64,000 nt of DNA from Atopobium massiliense (GTDB lineage Bacteria > Actinomycetota > Coriobacteriia > Coriobacteriales > Atopobiaceae): assembly GCA_900343135.1 (NCBI GenBank), contig OPYK01000001.1, positions 62,001-126,000 on the forward strand. The letters are read 5' to 3'. The first letter of the stretch is position 1, and each line of letters opens with the position of its first letter. Shown piece after piece: positions 35,299-44,596 of the stretch. The notes beneath the pieces are model-generated. The model had not been told where the DNA came from and did no database searches. It saw only the letters and a list, made by a program, of their open reading frames with translations. Both the position numbers and the translations under genes were made by a program.

Positions 35299-37372
35299 AT
35301 TTTGACGAACGCCGCATACGCAGCGCCGCTACCGTAATGCACGCACCTGCAACACCAAGAAGTGCAAGCACAGCAAACGGCGCTATAAGCATGTCAGACG
35401 TTTGCGGAAGACGGGTAAGCTGTTTATTGTTACGAGGGATTTTCCGCGCGTGAACCGGCACAGCTGGCACCAAAGTAGGCTTGGTGGTGTCGCTTGCAGG
35501 CGAAGCTGGTACGGGTGCTGCGGGTGTGGGCGTGGGTGTGGGTGTCGGTGTTGGTGCATCAGGCACATCCGTGTGCGAGTCATCGGGCTCGTGCGGCGCC
35601 GGTGGATTAGGAACCGGAGGCTTCGGTGCTGGCGGCTTTAGCTTATCTCTATCAATCTCAATAACGTGAAGTGTTGATGGCTCTTTTGTAAGTGTGGTTG
35701 TATCACCCGTTTTCGTTTGCCATGCTATAGTAAACGCAATATCGTCTAGCTTGGGTGCATCCTTCCCTGCTTGCGTTTGGCGAAGCACATACGACCCCGG
35801 TTGCAAGTAAAGCTTGTCTTGCACTTGGTAATAGCCCTCTTGTTGCAGCGACTTCTTTGTTTTCATATCACTTACATCACCATCTAATGTTGGCGCCGTA
35901 TCTTTTGCAAAATCATTACTGAGCGTTATATTTTTCTTTACGAGTACTTCTTTATCGCCCACGCGCTGATACACATCAAAACTCCCGGTGGTAACAGGCA
36001 CAGACTTGCCCGTAGCAGCATCTTTCTTAAACTGATGCACAACAATTTGCGTTGGGATTTTTCTAAATGTGAGGTAATAATATTTTGTGTCAAGTCGCTT
36101 ATATGGCTTTCCGTCTTTCATTTCGTACGCAAACGAAAGATAGTGATTGCCTGGATTCTCTTTTGTATCATTGTTATTTTGAAACGTGCCACCTTTAGGT
36201 TTATCGATGTCGTTGTCCCAATACACATAGCCCGGAATATTGGTAGATGTAAGCTGCTCAAGCGTAGGACGAAAAACACCTGTTGTTCTGCCGTTTTCAG
36301 TTTTTGGTGCGTCGGGGTCGTCCTTAAACGAAAGGATCGAATATTTTACGTCGTTATTTCTATTGCGCATAAAAGACGCAGGTTCAGTTTCCACAGGTTT
36401 GGTAAGATCGCTCAGCCCGTCAATTTTGTGGTTGGGTGCTGCCGATATAACAAAACCCTTGTCTTTGTCTTCTTTTGATAGCAACGGATGTGTATCAGCA
36501 TTACCGCGCTGCTTTAAGGGTGTATCAGCATTAGTTTCTTGTGTTTGTGCGCGATACGCAGCGTCGTCTACAAAGTGAAATAGTGCGCGCACCTTTGGAG
36601 CGGCTTCATAGACAAAGAAATTAAACTCCTCCCCATCCGTGTTAGTTTCATCACCATAATTGGTAAGTACGCGCTCGTTTAACGAACCATCACTACTAAA
36701 TACAATTTTGTAATAGAGATAATGGTCGCGAGATTGCATTTCAATTTTAGTTCGTTTTGTTACATTATTAGCAAGCTGCAAACCATTAAATTCAAAGGAA
36801 TACGGGTGCATAGTGTACACAACTGTTGATTGTGAACCTGCGTATATGCTGCCATCTTTTAGAGTAGTGCCATTTCTTGTTTGATAGCCTTGAGCAAACA
36901 TTGTGTTAGACAGTCCCGTTTTAGAATACTTGTTTACAACAGTATAAATCGCATAGGTACCAGGCTCATCTTTAATAATCTTATTCACTATGCGTACAGG
37001 CTTTTTTGCAGGATCGCTATCGGGCGTAAAGAAATATTTTTGAATGGAACTGTTGTGCTTAAACGCTGCGGTAATTTCTCCATCGCTTATAACAGTTGGA
37101 AACGGATTTTTAACAGCCAAATCTTTAGTGCGTGTGTAGGTGATTACATTGTCATTTTCTGACTTTTGAACTAGATTGTCTGCTGGCTCTTTTTCAAGCA
37201 AAGCATCACCACTTGCTTGAGAAGCGAGTGTTGCAGAACGGGTACTATTCCGAAGGGGGGGGGCAGGTATAAATGATGCTGCAGCTGCATAAGACGGTGC
37301 AAATCCACTTAGTGCACCACAAACAATAGCAGCGGATGCAATGGATCGCCCAAGTGTATGAGAAAAGTGCAT
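35297..37372 (-). CDS. LPXTG-like cell-wall-anchored surface protein
   Basis: The 691-aa protein has an N-terminal signal peptide (hydrophobic 10-32, cleavage likely after the Ala run), a large extracellular region with no family I recognise, a prealbumin/SpaA-like segment near 490-590 (GSFDVYQ ... GSYVLRQTQAG), a Pro-rich wall-spanning linker with a TP repeat (near 616-627), and a C-terminal sorting signal. The signal reads LPQTS at 655-659, then a hydrophobic helix and RMRRSSK, so Ser replaces the usual Gly. A run of nine C in the coding strand at codons 37-40 makes it a phase-variation candidate. The frame is intact as given. It is probably an adhesin or matrix-binding protein. No sortase gene lies in the window. 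Confidence 0.85.
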   Translation of the reverse strand: MHFSHTLGRSIASAAIVCGALSGFAPSYAAAASFIPAPPLRNSTRSATLASQASGDALLEKEPADNLVQKSENDNVITYTRTKDLAVKNPFPTVISDGEITAAFKHNSSIQKYFFTPDSDPAKKPVRIVNKIIKDEPGTYAIYTVVNKYSKTGLSNTMFAQGYQTRNGTTLKDGSIYAGSQSTVVYTMHPYSFEFNGLQLANNVTKRTKIEMQSRDHYLYYKIVFSSDGSLNERVLTNYGDETNTDGEEFNFFVYEAAPKVRALFHFVDDAAYRAQTQETNADTPLKQRGNADTHPLLSKEDKDKGFVISAAPNHKIDGLSDLTKPVETEPASFMRNRNNDVKYSILSFKDDPDAPKTENGRTTGVFRPTLEQLTSTNIPGYVYWDNDIDKPKGGTFQNNNDTKENPGNHYLSFAYEMKDGKPYKRLDTKYYYLTFRKIPTQIVVHQFKKDAATGKSVPVTTGSFDVYQRVGDKEVLVKKNITLSNDFAKDTAPTLDGDVSDMKTKKSLQQEGYYQVQDKLYLQPGSYVLRQTQAGKDAPKLDDIAFTIAWQTKTGDTTTLTKEPSTLHVIEIDRDKLKPPAPKPPVPNPPAPHEPDDSHTDVPDAPTPTPTPTPTPAAPVPASPASDTTKPTLVPAVPVHARKIPRNNKQLTRLPQTSDMLIAPFAVLALLGVAGACITVAALRMRRSSK
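35522..35555. repeat. Hexanucleotide repeat coding for a Thr-Pro linker
   Basis: Units close to GTGGGT or GTGGGC follow each other about five times, coding for alternating Thr and Pro in the wall-spanning linker of the surface protein. Gain or loss of units would change linker length without a frameshift. Confidence 0.7.
37255..37263. repeat. Nine-base homopolymer (G9 / C9) inside the surface-protein gene
   Basis: The tract falls at codons 37-40, just after the signal peptide. Its length of nine keeps the frame open here. A change by one base would stop translation of the surface protein. It is the longest G/C homopolymer noticed in the window. Confidence 0.85.
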
Positions 37373-37455
37373 AAAAACTTCCTTAAGAAATTGCCATAGT
37401 ATAGTTTCTCATGCCATTCTACCCGCAACAAGGCACCTTATGCAAACATATATAC

Positions 37456-37490
37456 AAAAAACCCTGCCCGTGAAAACACCGGCAGGGTTT
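37456..37490 (-). terminator. Rho-independent terminator downstream of the YfcC-type carrier
   Basis: AAACCCTGCC pairs with GGCAGGGTTT around a 12-base loop, followed on the minus strand by five T. It is 83 bases beyond the carrier stop codon and just upstream of the surface-protein gene, separating the two transcripts. Confidence 0.85.
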
Positions 37491-37572
37491 GTAGTGTGCT
37501 TAGCGTGTGAAATTAAGCATGGAAGCTATTCAGCATGCAAAAGAGCACTTCACAATGCAGCAGCAGGCTGTA

Positions 37573-39144
37573 TTAGAGAACGAGCATCGCAATCGACAGA
37601 ATAATCATGTTCGAAATGGCGATTGCAGCAACGATCTTTACAACAAACTTAATCCATGTGCTGTATTGGATACGAGACAGCGCCAAACCACCCATGATTG
37701 CACCGTTGGTGGGTGTAAAGAGGTTTACAACACCAGAAGCAGCGGAGAAAATCATAATCATAACGGCGGGGTTAAAGCCAAGGTTCTGAGCCAAAGGTCC
37801 CATAATTGGCATGGAAACATTTGCCATACCAGATGTTGATGGAATAAGGAAGCTCAATGCAAAGTACAGCAAGTACGAACCAACGGAGAATACAACGCCC
37901 GATGTACCAGCAAGTGCATCAGATGCGCTTTGAAGTACCCATGTTGAAAGACCGGTTGAGTTCATAAGAACGGTAACAGCACGAGATACGGCGATAACAA
38001 GAACTACGCTCATCATTTCGCCTGAACCCGTCATAAACGCGTCAACAATTTCGTGCTCGGAAAGACCACCGATAATACCAATGATAATACCGAGAAGCAA
38101 GAACCAGGTAGTTGACTCAGGGAAGTACCACTGACCGATAGGCACACCGGTAAGCAATGACGACCAACCAGCGTTGTCGGTAACTTCTTTAGTAACGGTG
38201 TATTGTGCTTCGCCCTTAACATCAAGCTTACCGAGCTCTTTGTCGGCAAAGGTTTTCTTAAGATCATCGGTAGTAAGCTGAGTTACTTCGTCGTGGCTTG
38301 CAGCATCCATTTCGAAGAAATCAACACCGAGCTTTGTCCAAGGAATGAACGAGATAATCATAACAGCAAAGGTAATAGCAAATACCCAAAGTACGCAGCG
38401 CTGTTTACCAGTTAAACGTACCTCTTTTTCGGAAAGATCATCGTTTTTGTATGTTTCTTCAGCAGCTTCAATTTCGGCAGAAGTCATAAGCGTACGTGAT
38501 GGATCGGCTTTTACACTCTTTGCATATTGCATAGCAAAGAATACCGAAATGAGATATGACACAACAAGCAGAACAAAACCAAGACCAATAATTACGGATT
38601 GGTCGGCAGCGATGTGCATATCTTTAAGTGCAGCAGCAGCAACACCGGTGCAGAACGGGTTAACGGTTGAACCCAAGCAACCAACACCAGCACCAAGCAA
38701 AACAATCATTGCACCGGTAAGTGAATCGTAACCAGCAGCCATCATTGTTGCCGAAAGGAGCGCGTAGAAGCCTACCGTTTCTTCGCACATACCATACGTA
38801 GATCCACCAAGTGCGAAAACAGCCATAAGAACTGGGATTATTGCCAGCTCGCTACCCTTCATGTTGTGTACCAGGACGGAAATACCCGTGTTAAGTGCAT
38901 CTGTTTTGCTAACGATACCAAGAAAACCACCAAGTACCATAACAAACAAACAAACACCAAGAGCATCTTCAAAACCCTTTACAGGAGCCATGAAGAAATC
39001 GCCCACCGTAGCTGCTGTAATATCAGGTGTAACACTAGACATGCATAAAGATATTATGGCAACAATAATGAGGACGATGAAGATGATTGAGAATGACGAA
39101 AGCATTTCTCTTTTCTTCTTCGGCTGCTCAGTCGCATTAGACAT
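37573..39144 (-). CDS. YfcC-family carrier, probable arginine/ornithine exchanger
   Basis: This 523-aa polytopic protein with about 12 helices belongs to the YfcC/DcuC-like group of ion transporters. It has GGFLGIVSKTDALNTGI, a YGMCEETVGFY loop, NPFCTGVA and a second repeat ending in FTPTNGAIMGG. Members next to arginine deiminase genes are taken as arginine/ornithine exchangers, which replace ArcD; that role is inferred here from arcB and arcA upstream on the same strand. A hydrophilic insert of about 70 residues in the middle is notable. The start follows AAAGGAG. It has its own promoter and terminator, apart from arcAB. Confidence 0.82.
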   Translation of the reverse strand: MSNATEQPKKKREMLSSFSIIFIVLIIVAIISLCMSSVTPDITAATVGDFFMAPVKGFEDALGVCLFVMVLGGFLGIVSKTDALNTGISVLVHNMKGSELAIIPVLMAVFALGGSTYGMCEETVGFYALLSATMMAAGYDSLTGAMIVLLGAGVGCLGSTVNPFCTGVAAAALKDMHIAADQSVIIGLGFVLLVVSYLISVFFAMQYAKSVKADPSRTLMTSAEIEAAEETYKNDDLSEKEVRLTGKQRCVLWVFAITFAVMIISFIPWTKLGVDFFEMDAASHDEVTQLTTDDLKKTFADKELGKLDVKGEAQYTVTKEVTDNAGWSSLLTGVPIGQWYFPESTTWFLLLGIIIGIIGGLSEHEIVDAFMTGSGEMMSVVLVIAVSRAVTVLMNSTGLSTWVLQSASDALAGTSGVVFSVGSYLLYFALSFLIPSTSGMANVSMPIMGPLAQNLGFNPAVMIMIFSAASGVVNLFTPTNGAIMGGLALSRIQYSTWIKFVVKIVAAIAISNMIILSIAMLVL

Positions 39145-39214
39145 ATCGCAACTCCTTTCATCGGTTGAATATCTAAAACATGCACGCGAGGCATAAGCAT
39201 GCCTTACGCTTCAT

Positions 39215-39243
39215 GTCGTAATAAGTGTAAACTACTTTGTCAA
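39215..39243 (-). promoter_or_regulatory. Putative promoter of the YfcC-type carrier
   Basis: A perfect TTGACA at 39238-39243 is followed at 17 bases by TACGAC (39215-39220) on the minus strand, about 70 bases before the start codon. The -10 match is only moderate. Confidence 0.5.
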
Positions 39244-39331
39244 TAAATCCGTTGAGAATATAAAATAATTCCGTGAGCGTTATGCAATACGGTGGTAGAC
39301 GGTAGTTGGCACGCTTGTAGATGTTTTGTAT

Positions 39332-39357
39332 AAATCTACTAAAGATTTAGTAGATTT
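39332..39357. repeat. 12-bp perfect inverted repeat upstream of the carrier gene
   Basis: AAATCTACTAAA at 39332-39343 and its exact complement at 39346-39357 are separated by two bases. This is nearly a continuous 26-bp palindrome, more like a dimer-binding operator than a hairpin. No T tract follows on either strand. It lies about 90 bases upstream of the proposed -35 element. Confidence 0.65.
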
Positions 39358-39481
39358 GGAACGTAGTATACCAAGGTAAAAAAGGGCTTTACGCAGTTTA
39401 CATGTATGTTTATAAAATTGCATATAGTAGGTCATCTTACACCTGCAAACTAATCATAATATTAACACATAATAAAATATC

Positions 39482-39515
39482 GTATTTTTATTGGATATTA
39501 TGCAATATTTATTCT
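39482..39515. promoter_or_regulatory. Shared 17-mer and ARG-box-like site between arcB and the carrier gene
   Basis: GTATTTTTATTGGATAT at 39482-39498 occurs again, in opposite orientation, upstream of arcA (42247-42263). Directly after it, GCAATATTTATTCT matches 7 of the 10 fixed positions of the ArgR box TGAAT-N4-ATTCA. Both lie far (about 240 bases) from the proposed carrier promoter. The rest of the 582-base gap 39145-39726 shows the palindrome, the carrier promoter and the arcB terminator, and no gene. Confidence 0.45.
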
Positions 39516-39611
39516 TTTAAAAACGAAAATGACGCAGCACAATAATAAAGCAAATAGCAAGGAAAACCAGGGCGTTTAAAAACGCGCGCCACTGCCATGC
39601 GTTACCGCCAT

Positions 39612-39642
39612 AAAAAAGCACCGACAGCGTTGCCGGTGCTTT
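39612..39642 (-). terminator. Rho-independent terminator of arcB
   Basis: AGCACCG pairs with CGGTGCT around a ten-base loop, followed on the minus strand by six T. It lies 85 bases beyond the arcB stop codon and separates arcAB from the carrier gene. Confidence 0.85.
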
Positions 39643-39726
39643 ACATTTATACATTCAAGGATACTACCTGCAAAAATACTACTGCAAGCGACCTTAGATG
39701 CGTTATTGAACAGCGTTAATACAGAG

Positions 39727-40719
39727 TTATTTTAGCGTTGCATACATAACGGCTTTAATGGTGTGCATACGATTTTCAGCCTCATCGAATACCTTCGATT
39801 GTTTCGACTCAAATACCTCGTCGGCAACTTCCATCTCGGTTACGCCAAACTTCTTAGCAATATCAGCACCAATGGTGGTGTTGGTGTCGTGGAACGAAGG
39901 CAGGCAGTGCAGGAAAATTGCATCGTCTGCGGCATTTGCCATAACTTCTTTGGTTACGCGATAAGGCTCAAGGAGCTTAATACGTGTTCCCCAAATGTCA
40001 TCAGGCTCGCCCATCGATACCCAAATGTCGGTATAAATAACGTCGGCGTTCTTGGTACCCTCGTTTACATCCTCGGTAAGTGTTACAGTTGAGCCATGCT
40101 CAGCAGCCAGCTTCTTGCAGGTTTCTACCAGCTCAGCGCTTGGCATCTGCTCTTTTGGACCACACGCTGTAAAGTTAAGACCAAGCTTTGCGCACGCCAC
40201 CATAAGCGAGTTGCCTACGTTGTTGCCTGCGTCGCCCATAAAGGTAAAGTTAAGACCCTTAAGACGACCAAAGTTTTCTTTAATGGTGAGCATATCGGCA
40301 ATCATTTGTGTGGGGTGAAATTCGGTGGTAAGACCATTCCATACAGGCACACCTGCATTTTCGGCCAAGCACTCAACCTTCGTTTGCTCAAAACCGCGGT
40401 ACTCAATACCGTCGTACATACGACCAAGTACACGCGCGGTGTCTTCAATGGACTCTTTTTTGCCCATCTGAGAAGAACCTGGCTCAAGGTAGGTTACGCC
40501 CATACCCAAATCCATGCCGCCAACTTCAAATGCACAACGTGTACGTGTAGAAGTTTTCTCAAAGAGAAGAACAATATTTTTACCCTCAAGATAACGGTGA
40601 GGAATACCCGCAAGCTTCATGCGCTTAAATTCTGCAGATAAATCGATAAGATATTCAATTTCAGCTGTTGAGAAATCAAGCAGCTTCAAGAAATTACGTC
40701 CACGAAGGTTAACTCCCAT
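39727..40719 (-). CDS. arcB: Ornithine carbamoyltransferase (catabolic)
   Basis: The enzyme splits citrulline with phosphate into ornithine and carbamoyl phosphate when used catabolically. The 330-aa protein has the carbamoyl phosphate motif STRTR at 57-61, HPTQ, and HCLPSF near the end. The ATG at 40719 with AAAGGA ahead is preferred over a TTG five codons upstream. The catabolic assignment rests on its place between arginine deiminase and an exchanger. No carbamate kinase gene follows in the window, so it must lie elsewhere. Confidence 0.93.
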   Translation of the reverse strand: MGVNLRGRNFLKLLDFSTAEIEYLIDLSAEFKRMKLAGIPHRYLEGKNIVLLFEKTSTRTRCAFEVGGMDLGMGVTYLEPGSSQMGKKESIEDTARVLGRMYDGIEYRGFEQTKVECLAENAGVPVWNGLTTEFHPTQMIADMLTIKENFGRLKGLNFTFMGDAGNNVGNSLMVACAKLGLNFTACGPKEQMPSAELVETCKKLAAEHGSTVTLTEDVNEGTKNADVIYTDIWVSMGEPDDIWGTRIKLLEPYRVTKEVMANAADDAIFLHCLPSFHDTNTTIGADIAKKFGVTEMEVADEVFESKQSKVFDEAENRMHTIKAVMYATLK

Positions 40720-40770
40720 TGTGAGTCCTTTCAACTCGTTGGTTGTAACACAACCAAAAACACAATTATA

Positions 40771-40795
40771 AGCCGGGGACGTTTTGCCCCCGGCT
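40771..40795 (-). other. GC-rich hairpin between arcA and arcB
   Basis: AGCCGGGG pairs perfectly with CCCCGGCT around a nine-base loop, between the arcA stop and arcB start. T residues follow only after a gap, so termination would be partial at most. Just upstream, TATACTAGC matches the word seen before arcA, so a second start site for arcB is possible. It could set the arcA:arcB ratio or protect mRNA ends. Confidence 0.6.
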
Positions 40796-40816
40796 AGTAT
40801 ACACTACAATGCGCGA

Positions 40817-42067
40817 TTAGAGGTCTACACGCTCAAATGGCATGCTCATGCAGCGAGGGCCGCCACGACCGCGCGAAAGCTCAGCTGAGGGGCAAACCAA
40901 TAGCTCAAGGCCGGCTTTATAAAGCGCGTCATTGGTAACCGTGTTGCGCTGGTACACGCAAATCTTACCAGGTGCAACCGTTAAGGTGTTGGAACCGTCG
41001 TTCCACTGCTCACGTGCTGCAGCAACAGGATCGCCATTACCGCATTTAATAAGCGTTACCTGGTCGAGACCTAATGCCTTAGCGAGTACATGCTCAAGCG
41101 TGTCGTTCATCTCTTCGATGTGCACTTCGCCATACGTTTTACCAGGTGTAAGCTTGAATACCTGAAGCGTACCCATAATACCCGGGTGGATGGTGAATTT
41201 ATCTACATCGATTTGAGTAAACACGGTGTCAAGGTGCATAAACGCACGAGATACGGGGATGTTGAAGGCGTAAATCGTATCGATTTCGCATTCGTCCTTC
41301 TTTTCCCAGAACATGTGCTGTGCCATGCAGTCGATAGCCGCTGCTTGCGTGCGCTGTGAAATACCAACAGCAAGCGTGTGGCTGTTAAGGTTAAGAACGT
41401 CGCCACCCTCAGTGTGATATGCAGCATCGCGGCGGTACCACAAAGGAGCATCGCAATAGTCGGGGTGATCGCGGAACAAATACTTACCAAAGATGGTTTC
41501 GCGGTTACGTGTAATTGAGAACATGCGGTTAAGGTTTACACCTGTGCCTACGATAGCAAAGGGGTCGCGCGTAAAGTAGGTATTGGGCATAGGATCGATA
41601 AGCAGAGCCGACTCAGATTCTTTGTCGCTGGAAACGATATCGGCAAGCAAACTTGATGAATTGGTTGGAAGATCAATTTCAGTTTTGCGAATACCAGCAA
41701 TGCACTTCTCAACAAACTCTTGCGTATCGGTAATTGAATCCATAAATTCCTTTACCGCGCTACGCGTGTGCGTACCCGCAAGACCCGATTCATCGAGCCA
41801 TTGATTAGTGAACTCTTCTCGCGAGTTGGCAGCATCGAGAGCTTCAGCTACCAATTTCTCAAGATACAATACCTCTACACCCTGCTCACGCAAGATATCG
41901 GCGAAACGGTCATGTTCTTGTTGCGCTACCTCAAGAAATGGTACATCGTCGAAAAGCAAACGACTTAGTTCATCGGGCGGAAGATTGAGAAGTTCTTCAC
42001 CAGGACGATGCAACAAGACCTTTTTTAAGGTGCCAATTTCGCTGTGGACGTGCAGTCCGTTAGCCAT
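40817..42067 (-). CDS. arcA: Arginine deiminase
   Basis: ArcA hydrolyses arginine to citrulline and ammonia, the first step of the ATP-yielding arginine deiminase pathway and a source of acid resistance. The 416-aa protein shows NTYFTRDPF, the catalytic HTEGGD, MHLDTVF, and the nucleophile Cys406 in GGPRCMSMPFERVDL. The ATG at 42067 has GGGAGG four bases ahead; the frame to 42151 is open but unsupported. It is followed by arcB. The 612-base upstream gap to ftsH holds several candidate control sites. Confidence 0.97.
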   Translation of the reverse strand: MANGLHVHSEIGTLKKVLLHRPGEELLNLPPDELSRLLFDDVPFLEVAQQEHDRFADILREQGVEVLYLEKLVAEALDAANSREEFTNQWLDESGLAGTHTRSAVKEFMDSITDTQEFVEKCIAGIRKTEIDLPTNSSSLLADIVSSDKESESALLIDPMPNTYFTRDPFAIVGTGVNLNRMFSITRNRETIFGKYLFRDHPDYCDAPLWYRRDAAYHTEGGDVLNLNSHTLAVGISQRTQAAAIDCMAQHMFWEKKDECEIDTIYAFNIPVSRAFMHLDTVFTQIDVDKFTIHPGIMGTLQVFKLTPGKTYGEVHIEEMNDTLEHVLAKALGLDQVTLIKCGNGDPVAAAREQWNDGSNTLTVAPGKICVYQRNTVTNDALYKAGLELLVCPSAELSRGRGGPRCMSMPFERVDL

Positions 42068-42232
42068 GATGCCTCCCATACAGTCGGGTTGTGATTGATG
42101 CAACGAAATAATCGTACAAACGATGGTTAGATGCAAGCACCAATCACACACTTACAAAGAACACAACACGCCTTGGCGCACCATGCCAACATTACATACC
42201 ATTGCAGGCGATGCGTACCATTGGTGCGTGTG

Positions 42233-42263
42233 TACTAGTAGCTAGTATATCCAATAAAAATAC
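42233..42263. promoter_or_regulatory. Palindrome and shared 17-mer upstream of arcA, candidate promoter/operator
   Basis: TACTAG-N3-CTAGTA (42233-42247) adjoins the minus-strand 17-mer GTATTTTTATTGGATAT (42247-42263), which is also found at 39482-39498. On the minus strand the junction reads TATACT, a possible -10 element about 170 bases before the arcA start. No convincing -35 element was found, as expected of an activated promoter. Confidence 0.45.
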
Positions 42264-42438
42264 CTATGATTTTTTCAATGCATACGAATACCGTAAACGG
42301 TTGGTTTCTGTATGTTAACGGTGCAAAGATGTGAAGATATCGGGAACTCACAGGTTAATGCTAGTATTTGTTACGTTACGAGCAAACGTATAAATGCCTC
42401 TCTTAGGATACGCATATAGCGGTAAAACGCACATAACA

Positions 42439-42473
42439 TATTGCATTATTCAATATCTATGCATTATTATTCA
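42439..42473. promoter_or_regulatory. Tandem ARG-box-like sites upstream of arcA
   Basis: TGCATTATTATTCA at 42460-42473 matches 9 of 10 fixed positions of the ArgR box TGAAT-N4-ATTCA. A second right half ATTATTCA lies exactly 21 bases earlier (42445-42452), the period of paired 18-bp ARG boxes with a 3-bp gap. They are 370 bases from arcA and 200 from ftsH, so which gene they serve is open. The rest of the 42068-42679 gap holds no gene. Confidence 0.45.
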
Positions 42474-42679
42474 TTTTTATGAAGGAAACCATCGTCGCGG
42501 ACATACTTGCCATCCCTGATCAATGGCGTATTTTAGGGCAACCACGTGCTCATTGTTGTAACGCATGGTGGTACTTATAGTTTTTACGCACAGTTTTTTA
42601 TGCCATACGGCAGAAACACGCTATACATATTATAGTTAGTGCATTCTACCCTTACGTACGTAAAAGGAGTGTTCAGCAA

Positions 42680-44587
42680 ATGAAAAAAATGGACACTAAA
42701 CGCAGAAGACAGTCGATGATTCTCTACATCATCATCGCGCTCGGTATCGCATTTATCGTGCGCAGTATCATTATGCCGCAGATAAGTCAGCAAACTGTTA
42801 CCAAAACATCCTATAGCGATTTTCTCGAAAAACTCGATGCAGGACAAGTTACAAAAGTGCAGCTTGATACCGGTACTAAATATATTCGTTTTACAACAGG
42901 CGACAAAGGCTCAGAAACAGTATATGAAACGGGTCAATTCCCGCAAGACGCAACATTGGTTTCAAAGCTTACGCAGCACAATGTTGAATTTTCGGCGCTT
43001 ATCCCCGACCCCAACAAAGACGCATGGCTGTGGCTACTTATTAACCTTTTGCCGTTTATCATTATTATTTTTGCTGGTTGGATGATTAATAAACGCCTTA
43101 AAAAGCAGCTGGGCGACGATGCGCCGTCCATGAATTTTGGCGGTGGCTTTGGTGGCTTTGGCTCGTTTGGTAAGTCGCACGCAAAAGAGGTAAAAGGCCA
43201 GGAAACCGGCGTTACTTTTAATGATGTGGCAGGTCAGGACGAAGCAAAGGATTCTCTTCACGAAATTGTAAGCTTTTTGGATAATCCTAAAAAATATGCT
43301 GCTATAGGCGCACGTTGTCCTAAGGGCGCCCTGCTTGTAGGCCCTCCTGGTACTGGTAAAACACTGCTTGCCCGCGCCGTAGCTGGTGAAGCAAAGGTGC
43401 CGTTTTTCCAAATTTCGGGCTCCGAATTTGTTGAAATGTTCGTTGGTCGCGGTGCAGCTAAGGTGCGCGACCTCTTTAAGCAGGCAAAAGAAAAAGCACC
43501 TTGTATCATCTTTATTGATGAGCTTGACACCGTTGGTAAAAAACGTGGCATGAGCATAAACTCAAACGACGAGCGCGAGCAAACGCTCAACCAGCTTCTT
43601 GCCGAGATGGACGGCTTTGACAACCACGAAGGTATTGTTGTGCTTGCTGCAACAAACCGCCCCGAAACGCTCGACCCAGCACTCTTGCGTCCCGGTCGTT
43701 TTGATAGGCGCATTCCCGTTGAGCTGCCCGATCTTGCAGGTCGAGAAGCTATTCTTAAGCTTCATGCGCATGATGTAAAAATTGAACCAAATATCGACTT
43801 TACGCAGGTTGCACGTCAAACGCCCGGTACATCGGGTGCCGATTTAGCCAACATGATTAACGAGGCAGCGCTACGCGCAGTACGTGCTGGTAGAAACCGT
43901 GTAACGCAAAACGATTTGGAAGAGTCTGTAGATGTAGTTGTTGCCGGCGAAAAGAAGAAAACAGCCGTGTTAAGCGAACACGAGCGTAAAGTGGTTGCCT
44001 ATCACGAAACAGGTCACGCAATTGTGGCAGCCGTTCAAAATGGACGTTCGCCTGTTTCAAAAATCACAATTATACCGCGTACCTCGGGAGCTCTTGGCTT
44101 TACGATGCAAGCCGAAGAAGACGAACGGTACCTTACAACAAAAGAAGAATACCAGCAGCGACTTGCCGTACTTTGTGGCGGTCGTGCTGCCGAAGAAATT
44201 ATATTTGGACACCGCTCTTCTGGTGCTGCAGACGACATTGCCAAGGCAACAAAAATTGCACGTGCAATGGTAACGCAGCTTGGTATGTCCGATGAATTTG
44301 GCATGGTGGCACTTGGCGAAACGCGCAACAAGTACCTGGGCGGCGACGAAGAGCTCAGCTGCTCTGAAGGTACGGCTGTAGCAGTGGATAAAGAAGTGCA
44401 AGAACTTATTGAGCAGGCTCACCAAACAGCACTTAAAACCCTGCAAGATTATAAGTTTAAGCTGCACGAAATTGCGCGTTATCTTCAGCTTAAAGAAACT
44501 ATTACGGGCGACGAGTTTATGAATATTCTCAATCGAGAAGATGGCTTTGCGCCCAAACCAAAACAGACAGAACCTGCGGAAGGATAG
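42680..44587 (+). CDS. ftsH: ATP-dependent zinc metalloprotease FtsH
   Basis: FtsH is a membrane-anchored AAA+ protease that degrades misfolded and regulatory proteins. The 635-aa protein has two N-terminal helices (13-31 and 116-136) flanking an extracytoplasmic domain, Walker A GPPGTGKT at 221-228, Walker B IIFIDELD, the SRH region [20 protein letters not shown] (324-343) and the zinc site HETGH at 442-446. A Gly/Phe-rich linker follows helix 2. AAGGAG lies about ten bases before the ATG. It is one of few plus-strand genes, divergent from arcA and convergent with the methyltransferase gene, ten bases away. Confidence 0.97.
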   Translation: MKKMDTKRRRQSMILYIIIALGIAFIVRSIIMPQISQQTVTKTSYSDFLEKLDAGQVTKVQLDTGTKYIRFTTGDKGSETVYETGQFPQDATLVSKLTQHNVEFSALIPDPNKDAWLWLLINLLPFIIIIFAGWMINKRLKKQLGDDAPSMNFGGGFGGFGSFGKSHAKEVKGQETGVTFNDVAGQDEAKDSLHEIVSFLDNPKKYAAIGARCPKGALLVGPPGTGKTLLARAVAGEAKVPFFQISGSEFVEMFVGRGAAKVRDLFKQAKEKAPCIIFIDELDTVGKKRGMSINSNDEREQTLNQLLAEMDGFDNHEGIVVLAATNRPETLDPALLRPGRFDRRIPVELPDLAGREAILKLHAHDVKIEPNIDFTQVARQTPGTSGADLANMINEAALRAVRAGRNRVTQNDLEESVDVVVAGEKKKTAVLSEHERKVVAYHETGHAIVAAVQNGRSPVSKITIIPRTSGALGFTMQAEEDERYLTTKEEYQQRLAVLCGGRAAEEIIFGHRSSGAADDIAKATKIARAMVTQLGMSDEFGMVALGETRNKYLGGDEELSCSEGTAVAVDKEVQELIEQAHQTALKTLQDYKFKLHEIARYLQLKETITGDEFMNILNREDGFAPKPKQTEPAEG

Positions 44588-44596
44588 AGCACTGCA

